From an uncultured Ruminiclostridium sp. (GTDB lineage: Bacteria; Bacillota; Clostridia; Oscillospirales; Ruminococcaceae): 12,223 bases of DNA. The notes under the pieces were generated by a model. That model was given only the letters and a program-made list of their open reading frames with translations. It had not been told where the DNA came from and did no database searches. Every line of letters begins with the position of its first letter. Position 1 is the stretch's first letter. Positions 1 to 5,112 of the stretch are shown here, piece by piece. The stretch spans positions 1-12,223 of the forward strand of contig CAKSIR010000065.1 of the NCBI GenBank assembly GCA_934462775.1, in the 5' to 3' direction. Position numbers and translations under genes: made by a program.

Positions 1-33
1 CCCCACAAGTGAAAAATTTTCGCAACATAATTC

Positions 34-64
34 TCGAAAAAGGTGCCGGTGGCACGTTTTTCGA
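34..64. terminator. Bidirectional hairpin downstream of serA
   Basis: Arms TCGAAAAA (34-41) and TTTTTCGA (57-64) enclose a G-G mismatch and a GTGCC/GGCAC stem (43-47 with 51-55) around a GGT loop. The A-run on the left arm and the T-run on the right arm mean that either strand gives a GC stem followed by a U-tract. It is therefore a plausible intrinsic terminator for the leftward serC-serA transcript and also for anything entering from the left. It is called from sequence symmetry only. Confidence 0.6.
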
Positions 65-71
65 CACGCTG

Positions 72-107
72 AAGCCTCCGCATTTGATTTGCGGAGGCTT
101 TTGTTTT
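72..107 (+). terminator. Intrinsic terminator hairpin beside the serA stop codon
   Basis: A perfect 10-bp stem, AAGCCTCCGC (72-81) with GCGGAGGCTT (91-100), has a 9-nt loop and is followed on the plus strand by TTGTTTT (101-107). The U-tract orientation suits a rightward transcript arriving from outside the window. On the minus strand the same stem lies just after the serA stop codon but has no T-run, so for serA it may act mainly as a 3'-end stabilising stem ahead of the hairpin at 34-64. Confidence 0.65.
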
Positions 108-1269
108 ACTTGATAATTCTTACAGATACAACGTTGTCAACGGCTTCCAGTCTTGCTGCAAGACCGTCTGTGCTGCCCTTAACGTCAAGAACTGTGTAAG
201 CGTAATCCTTCTTGGACTTGCTTTCCATGTTTTCAATGTTAATCTTGTTTTCGGCAGCAACCTTTGTGATGCTTGTGATAAGACCCTCAACGTTTTTGTG
301 TATAATGCAGATCTTAGCGTCGCCTGTCATTACCATTGAAATGTTCGGCAGATTTACAGAGTTTGTGATGTTGCCGTTTTCGAGGTAGTCCATAATCTCC
401 TTGCAAGCCATAACTGCGCAGTTATCCTCGCTCTCAGGAGTTGAGGCGCCAAGGTGAGGTAAAGCTACAACGCCGTCTACGCCCAGTAAATCGTCTGTTG
501 CGAAGTCGGTTACATAGCAAGCCATGCCGCCGTGTTCCAGAGCGTTGAGAATTGCCTTGCTGTCAACTAAGTCGCCGCGTGCAAAGTTGAGGATACGAAC
601 TGTCTTTTTCATTGTTGACAGAGTTTCATCGCTGATCATGCCCTTTGTTTCAGGAGTTGCAGGCACATGAAGTGTTATGTAGTCGCAGGTTTCAAAAATT
701 TCCTTGTTGGATTTAACGTACTTTACCTTTGGAGAAAGGTTAAGAGCGCCGGCAACGGATAAGAACGGGTCAGCGCCGATTACCTCCATGCCGAGTTCAG
801 CTGCTGCGTTTGCAACCTTTGCACCGATAGCGCCAAGACCGATAACGCCAAGCTTTTTGCCTGCAATTTCAGGACCAACGAACTGGCTCTTGCCTTTTTC
901 AACAAGCTTGCTTACTTCGTCGCCCTTGCCCTTTAATGTCTTGATCCAGTCCATAGCGGCAGGAATTTTTCTGCTTGAAAGGAATAAGCCGGTAAGAACG
1001 AGCTCCTTAACAGCGTTAGCGTTAGCGCCGGGTGTGTTGAAAACAACGATACCGTTTTCGCTGCACTTGTCGATGGGGATATTGTTTACGCCTGCGCCTG
1101 CTCTTGCAATCGCAAGAAGATTGCTGCCGAGTTCCATTTCGTGCATTGAAGCCGAACGGACAAGTATAGCGGCAGGATCTGCAATATCGTCTGCAACCGT
1201 GTACTTGGACTTATCCATTAAGTCTGTGCCGCAGGCTGCAATTTTATTAAGAGTTAATACATTGTACAT
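106..1269 (-). CDS. serA: D-3-phosphoglycerate dehydrogenase with C-terminal ACT domain
   Basis: SerA oxidises 3-phosphoglycerate to 3-phosphohydroxypyruvate with NAD+, the committed step of serine synthesis. Residues 1 to about 100 and 285-310 form the split substrate domain. The Rossmann domain between them carries GLGAIG (144-149) with an acidic residue at D167 for the NAD ribose. Catalytic Arg is R231 in NFARGDL and catalytic His is H272 in PHLGAS. The usual catalytic Glu position appears to be Asp (D259, in FATDD). A single ACT domain fills about 316-387; there is no intervening domain, so this is a short form. The ATG at 1269 is preceded by AAGGAG at good spacing. It lies 50 bp downstream of serC and is probably cotranscribed. 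ACT domains in this family often bind serine for feedback control, which is inference here. Confidence 0.95.
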   Translation of the reverse strand: MYNVLTLNKIAACGTDLMDKSKYTVADDIADPAAILVRSASMHEMELGSNLLAIARAGAGVNNIPIDKCSENGIVVFNTPGANANAVKELVLTGLFLSSRKIPAAMDWIKTLKGKGDEVSKLVEKGKSQFVGPEIAGKKLGVIGLGAIGAKVANAAAELGMEVIGADPFLSVAGALNLSPKVKYVKSNKEIFETCDYITLHVPATPETKGMISDETLSTMKKTVRILNFARGDLVDSKAILNALEHGGMACYVTDFATDDLLGVDGVVALPHLGASTPESEDNCAVMACKEIMDYLENGNITNSVNLPNISMVMTGDAKICIIHKNVEGLITSITKVAAENKINIENMESKSKKDYAYTVLDVKGSTDGLAARLEAVDNVVSVRIIK

Positions 1270-1287
1270 GATGTTCTCCTTAATCGG

Positions 1288-1310
1288 ACAGGCGGAAATA
1301 ATCCGCCTGT
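1288..1310 (-). other. Stem-loop in the serC-serA spacer
   Basis: A perfect 9-bp inverted repeat, ACAGGCGGA (1288-1296) and TCCGCCTGT (1302-1310), with a 5-nt AATAA loop fills most of the 50-bp gap between serC and serA. On the coding (minus) strand no T-run follows; the serA ribosome binding site comes instead. It is therefore unlikely to be an efficient intrinsic terminator, and may be an mRNA processing or stabilising element, or a weak attenuator. Confidence 0.55.
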
Positions 1311-1319
1311 TATTGTTAT

Positions 1320-2402
1320 TTACTTATTAGCTGCTTCAAATTCAGCCATGAACTTAACTAACTTTTCGCAGCCCTCGATTGGCATTGCGTTGTAGATAGA
1401 AGCTCTCATACCGCCTACTGAACGGTGACCCTTAAGGTTTACAAAGCCGGCTTTCTTAGCCTCTGCAACGAACTTAGCGTCAAGCTCGTCGTTTCCTGTA
1501 ATGAACGGAATGTTCATCAGTGAACGGCTGTCGCCCTGAACGGTTGCCTTGAACATTTTGGAGTTGTCTAAGAAGTCGTAGATAATCTTAGCTTTCTTCT
1601 CGTTGATTTCCTTCATTGCTGCAAGGCCGCCCTTAGACTTAACCCATTCCAGAACAAGGCCGAGAATGTAAATTCCGTATGTCGGAGGTGTGTTGAACAT
1701 TGAGCCGTTGTCAGCGTGAGTCTTGTACTGAAGCATTGTAGGAACCTTTGAATCCTCAGGAAATTCAGGGATAAGATCCTCGCGGATAATTACGACTGTT
1801 AAGCCTGCGGGACCCATGTTCTTCTGTGCGCCTGCATAGATAAGACCGAACTTTGATACGTCAACAGGTTCGGAAAGAATGCAGGAAGACATATCTGCAA
1901 TCAGCGGAACATTTCCTGTTTCAGGCAGCTTCGGGAACTTTGTGCCATAAATTGTGTTGTTTAAGCAGATGTGGAAGTAATCTGCGTCAGGGTCGAACTT
2001 AGAGCTGTCAAGTTCAGGTATGTAAGAGAAGGTCTTATCCTTTGATGAGGCAACAGCGTTGGCGGTGCCAAATCTCTGAGCCTCCTTATATGCCTTTGTA
2101 GCCCACTGACCTGTAAGAACGAAGTCAGCCTTGCCTTTCTTCATGAGATTGAGTGGGATCATTGCGAACTGCATTGACGCGCCGCCCTGTAAGAAGAGCA
2201 CCTTGTAGTTATCCGGAATGTTCATTATCTCGCGGAGGGAAGCCTCGCAAGCGTCGATAATTGCCTGATATTCCTTGGAACGGTGGGACATTTCCATTAC
2301 GGACTGACCTGATGTACCGTATTCAAGCATTTCGTCAGCTGCTTTCTTAAGAACTTCCTCCGGCAGCATAGCCGGACCTGCACTAAAGTTGTAAACTCTC
2401 AT
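1320..2402 (-). CDS. serC: Phosphoserine aminotransferase
   Basis: SerC is a PLP-dependent class V (fold type I) aminotransferase. It converts 3-phosphohydroxypyruvate and glutamate to O-phosphoserine and 2-oxoglutarate, the second step of serine synthesis, in the cytosol. The N-terminus MRVYNFSAGPAMLPEEVL is diagnostic of the family. The phosphate-binding loop GGASMQFAMIP starts near residue 73. The PLP-pyridine Asp is D170 in LIADMSS, and the Schiff-base lysine is K194 in GAQKNMGPAG. At 360 residues it matches the usual length. The start is fixed by AGGAGG seven bases upstream. It is the first gene of the leftward serC-serA transcript and has a consensus promoter about 40 bp upstream. Nothing in the sequence suggests damage. 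Confidence 0.97.
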   Translation of the reverse strand: MRVYNFSAGPAMLPEEVLKKAADEMLEYGTSGQSVMEMSHRSKEYQAIIDACEASLREIMNIPDNYKVLFLQGGASMQFAMIPLNLMKKGKADFVLTGQWATKAYKEAQRFGTANAVASSKDKTFSYIPELDSSKFDPDADYFHICLNNTIYGTKFPKLPETGNVPLIADMSSCILSEPVDVSKFGLIYAGAQKNMGPAGLTVVIIREDLIPEFPEDSKVPTMLQYKTHADNGSMFNTPPTYGIYILGLVLEWVKSKGGLAAMKEINEKKAKIIYDFLDNSKMFKATVQGDSRSLMNIPFITGNDELDAKFVAEAKKAGFVNLKGHRSVGGMRASIYNAMPIEGCEKLVKFMAEFEAANK

Positions 2403-2441
2403 TGATAAGCCTCCTAATATTTTATAAAAGAATACCTATAT

Positions 2442-2470
2442 ATTATATGATATACCGCTATCAATGTCAA
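2442..2470 (-). promoter_or_regulatory. Perfect-consensus sigma-A promoter for serC-serA
   Basis: Read on the minus strand, TTGACA (complement of 2465-2470) and TATAAT (complement of 2442-2447) are separated by exactly 17 bp. Both hexamers match the housekeeping consensus at all twelve positions. Transcription would begin near 2435, giving a leader of about 33 nt that holds the AGGAGG of serC. That is too short for a riboswitch or T-box. Confidence 0.88.
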
Positions 2471-2494
2471 GCGTTAGCAGGATAAAATTTGCCT

Positions 2495-2530
2495 ATTTTT
2501 GAATTTTTTGTCGAAACTGCTTTCAAAAAT
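2495..2530. repeat. 9-bp inverted repeat in the divergent intergenic region
   Basis: ATTTTTGAA (2495-2503) and TTCAAAAAT (2522-2530) are perfect inverted copies separated by 18 bp. They sit between the serC promoter and the topoisomerase promoter, about 25-30 bp upstream of each -35 box. They could be an operator for a dimeric regulator or simply chance symmetry and UP-element-like A/T tracts in AT-rich DNA. Confidence 0.35.
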
Positions 2531-2561
2531 TAAAGCGATTTATAAAATTTTCCGAAAAATC

Positions 2562-2590
2562 TTGTAAATTGATTTTTATAATGGTATAAT
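2562..2590 (+). promoter_or_regulatory. Extended -10 promoter for the topoisomerase operon
   Basis: TTGTAA (2562-2567), a 17-bp spacer and TATAAT (2585-2590), with a TGG extended -10 element directly upstream of the -10 box. Expected transcription start is near 2597, leaving a leader of about 35 nt before the coding region. Confidence 0.8.
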
Positions 2591-2619
2591 AATTTTTATA
2601 TGGTTTGGAATTTTTAAGT

Positions 2620-2624
2620 AAGGA
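2620..2624 (+). promoter_or_regulatory. Ribosome binding site that decides the ParE-like start
   Basis: AAGGA at 2620-2624 lies only 3 nt before the ATG at 2628 but 9 nt before the in-frame ATG at 2634. Because AAGGA matches the 5' half of the Shine-Dalgarno consensus, the downstream ATG has the better spacing. Starting there gives MAKNNYG, which resembles the start I recall for relatives. Confidence 0.55.
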
Positions 2625-2633
2625 TGTATGCAA

Positions 2634-4628
2634 ATGGCAAAGAATAATTATGGCGACAACAGCTTAGTAGCGCTCAAGGGACCCGATCAGGTCAGAAAAC
2701 GTCCTGCGGTTATTTTCGGTTCGGACGGAATTGAGGGCTGTCAGCATTCGGTTTTTGAGATTCTCTCCAACTCGATTGACGAGGCGAGAGAGGGCTACGG
2801 CAGAAAAATCGTTATAACAAAATACATGGACCGGTCAATCGAGGTCATCGACAACGGACGCGGCATTCCGATTGATTACAACAAAAACGAGGACAAGTTT
2901 AACTGGGAGCTGGCTTTCTGCACCCTTTACGCAGGGGGCAAGTACGACAACAACAGCGGCGACAACTACACCTTTGCTCTTGGTCTGAACGGACTCGGTC
3001 TTTGCTCAACTCAGTTTTCATCTGAATACATGGAGGTTGACAGCGACAATGGCACATGGCATTATCATCTGAACTTTGAAAAGGGCTTTAATGTTACTCT
3101 TGACAAGGACGATCGCGGCTTTATAAAGTCCCGCTCAACAGGAACAACCGGCACAAGAATCCGCTGGAAGCCTGATCTTGACGTATTTACGGACATTGAC
3201 ATTCCCGAAAGCTATTTTGACGCAATTCTCCGCAAGCAGGCGGTAGTAAACGACGGGCTTGAGTTTGTTCTCCGCAGCGAACAGGCTGACGGCACCTTTG
3301 AGGAAAAGGACTATTGCTATGCAAACGGCATTGACGACTATCTTGACGAAATCGCAGGAGAGGACACAATTTCAAAGCCGCAGCACTGGTCAACCCAGAG
3401 GCAGGGACGCGACCGCGAGGACAAGGACGAGTACAAGGTCAAGCTGCGCGTTGCCTTTGTTTTCTCCAACAAGGTGAAGTTCATCGAGCATTACCACAAC
3501 TCAAGCTGGCTGGAACACGGCGGAAGCCCGATGATGGCGCTGAAAAATGCTTTTGTTGCGCAGATTGACGCTTACCTCAAAAGTCAGAATAAATACACCA
3601 AAAACGAAAGCAAAATCAGCTTTGACGACATAGAGGACAGTCTTGTTTTCATTTCATCAAACTTCTCAACCCAGACAAGCTATGAAAACCAGACAAAGAA
3701 ATCCATTACCAACAAGTTTATCAAGGACGCAATGACCGAATGGCTGAAGCACAGCCTTGAGGTTTATTTCCTGGAAAATCCGGACGAGGCGCAGAAAATC
3801 GCCGAGCAGGTGCTTATAAACAAGCACGCCCGCGAAAAGGCGGACGCTACCAAAATCAACATCAAGAAGCAGCTTGCAGGCAAAATCGACCTTGCAAACC
3901 GCGTGCAGAAATTCGTTGACTGCCGAAGCAAGGATATTGCAAAGCGCGAGATTTATATAGTGGAGGGCGACTCGGCTTTAGGCTCGGTAAAGCTCGCCCG
4001 CGACGCGGAATTTCAGGCTATAATGCCGATCAGAGGTAAGATACTCAACTGCCTTAAGGCAAGCTATGATAAGATTTTCAAAAGCGAAATTATTACCGAT
4101 TTGCTTAAGGTTCTTGGCTGCGGAGTCGAGGTAAAATCAAAGGCAAACAAGGATTTATCCACGTTCAGCCTTGAAAATCTCCGCTGGAACAAGGTGGTTA
4201 TCTGTACCGATGCGGACGTGGACGGCTATCAGATTAGGACGCTGGTGCTGACTATGATTTATCGACTTACACCGACGCTTATTGAAAAGGGATATGTCTA
4301 CATCGCGGAATCGCCGCTGTACGAAATCGAGTGCAAAAACGAAACCTATTTTGCGTACACCGAGCAGGAAAAAACGCGTATTCTTGAAAGTTTCGGCGAT
4401 AAGAAATTCACTATTCAGCGTTCAAAAGGTCTTGGCGAAAACGACCCCGAAATGATGTCCCTTACCACAATGAACCCTGATACAAGACGTCTTATCAAGG
4501 TAATGCCGACCGATGTTGAAAAGACGCAGGAAATGTTCGATATGCTGCTGGGCGACAATTTGCAGGGCAGAAAAGACTATATTCAGCAGTACGGCAGCAA
4601 CTATCTGGAGGCAATAGACGTAAGCTGA
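2634..4628 (+). CDS. Divergent type II topoisomerase subunit B (ParE/GyrB-like)
   Basis: This is the ATPase/TOPRIM subunit of a type IIA topoisomerase, acting with the A subunit encoded at 5110-7338. Numbering from the alternative ATG at 2628 (subtract 2 for the preferred start), the GHKL ATPase shows the N-box ILSNSIDEA (E44, N48), DNGRGIP (75-81), and a modified lid motif GLNGLG (119-124) where GyrB usually has GGLHGVG. The transducer lysine loop is QTKK (355-358). The TOPRIM domain has VEGDSA (445-450; E446) and TDADVDG (527-533; D528, D530, D532), followed by RSKGLGE. It lacks the GyrB-specific insert of proteobacteria. At about 664 residues it is slightly longer than typical Gram-positive GyrB/ParE. 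Motifs predict an active enzyme, but the sequence is far from canonical GyrB, so I call it an additional ParE-like paralogue. The 3' end overlaps the next gene by one base (TGATG). Confidence 0.85.
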   Translation: MAKNNYGDNSLVALKGPDQVRKRPAVIFGSDGIEGCQHSVFEILSNSIDEAREGYGRKIVITKYMDRSIEVIDNGRGIPIDYNKNEDKFNWELAFCTLYAGGKYDNNSGDNYTFALGLNGLGLCSTQFSSEYMEVDSDNGTWHYHLNFEKGFNVTLDKDDRGFIKSRSTGTTGTRIRWKPDLDVFTDIDIPESYFDAILRKQAVVNDGLEFVLRSEQADGTFEEKDYCYANGIDDYLDEIAGEDTISKPQHWSTQRQGRDREDKDEYKVKLRVAFVFSNKVKFIEHYHNSSWLEHGGSPMMALKNAFVAQIDAYLKSQNKYTKNESKISFDDIEDSLVFISSNFSTQTSYENQTKKSITNKFIKDAMTEWLKHSLEVYFLENPDEAQKIAEQVLINKHAREKADATKINIKKQLAGKIDLANRVQKFVDCRSKDIAKREIYIVEGDSALGSVKLARDAEFQAIMPIRGKILNCLKASYDKIFKSEIITDLLKVLGCGVEVKSKANKDLSTFSLENLRWNKVVICTDADVDGYQIRTLVLTMIYRLTPTLIEKGYVYIAESPLYEIECKNETYFAYTEQEKTRILESFGDKKFTIQRSKGLGENDPEMMSLTTMNPDTRRLIKVMPTDVEKTQEMFDMLLGDNLQGRKDYIQQYGSNYLEAIDVS

Positions 4629-5104
4629 TGGAAATAAACAGAATAGCAGTAATGCAGGCGTACATTGCCGAGCTTATAAAAGAAATTCGGGACGAGGAGC
4701 AGCGGAACAGGGCGCAGATTCATCTGTTTGGCGTTTCGATGATGGCGGGATTTATTGCCGCAAGGCGGGGGCTTGACGCCGAGCTTATGCAGATTGCAGG
4801 CTTGTTTCACGACTATGCCACCTACAAAACGGGAACAGCCGCCGACCACGCTCATAAAGGCTCGTTCCTTGTAAAAGGCGTGCTGAAGGAAATCGGTCTT
4901 ACAACAGACGAGGAAAACGGCATAATCTGCGCTGCAATTTTTCATCACAGCGACAAGGACAAAACCGACGGTCCCTACGATGAGGCTTTGAAGGACGCAG
5001 ATACAATGGAACACGTTCTTTACAATTTCTCAAAGCCTGTCCGTGAACATGAAAAAGCCCGCTTTGAAAAGCTGAAAACGGAATTTGACTTGAAACAGGA
5101 GTAA
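4628..5104 (+). CDS. Small HD-domain phosphohydrolase-like protein
   Basis: A 158-residue cytosolic protein with an HD metal-dependent phosphohydrolase fold. The metal-binding pattern is visible: H32 (IHLFGVS), H61-D62 (LFHDYATY), H106-H107 (FHHSDKD) and a downstream Asp at D123 or D125 (LKDADTMEH). Extra H74 and H76 could supply further ligands. There is no partner domain such as RelA synthetase or a CRISPR Cas3 helicase, and no signal peptide. The substrate is unknown; family members cleave phosphate esters of nucleotides, including dNTPs and signalling nucleotides. The start overlaps the stop of the ParE-like gene (TGATG). GGAGG at 4607-4611 is rather distant, so translational coupling is likely. 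Its own last codons carry the Shine-Dalgarno of the following ParC-like gene. Any role in topoisomerase regulation is only inferred from position. Confidence 0.8.
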   Translation: MEINRIAVMQAYIAELIKEIRDEEQRNRAQIHLFGVSMMAGFIAARRGLDAELMQIAGLFHDYATYKTGTAADHAHKGSFLVKGVLKEIGLTTDEENGIICAAIFHHSDKDKTDGPYDEALKDADTMEHVLYNFSKPVREHEKARFEKLKTEFDLKQE

Positions 5105-5112
5105 TATAATTG
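5097..5112 (+). promoter_or_regulatory. RBS and TTG start of the ParC-like gene
   Basis: AGGAG (5097-5101) overlaps the last codons of the HD gene and is 8 nt from a TTG initiation codon at 5110. There is no nearby ATG in frame until well inside conserved sequence (M38), so the TTG start is well supported. A TTG normally initiates less efficiently than ATG, which could set the level of subunit A relative to subunit B. Confidence 0.7.

Noticed and set aside
704..1330. 208-codon open frame on the plus strand opposite serA
   Set aside because: It is fully antisense to a clear serA with all family motifs; the translation has no recognisable domain and is rich in Ser/Ala/Pro as expected of a shadow frame.
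2403..2441. Possible T-box or serine-responsive leader before serC
   Set aside because: The predicted leader is about 33 nt and holds only a Shine-Dalgarno; T-box leaders are far longer.
4601..5014. 137-codon open frame on the minus strand over the HD gene
   Set aside because: The plus-strand frame carries a complete HD motif set and proper coupling to its neighbours, so the antisense frame is a shadow.
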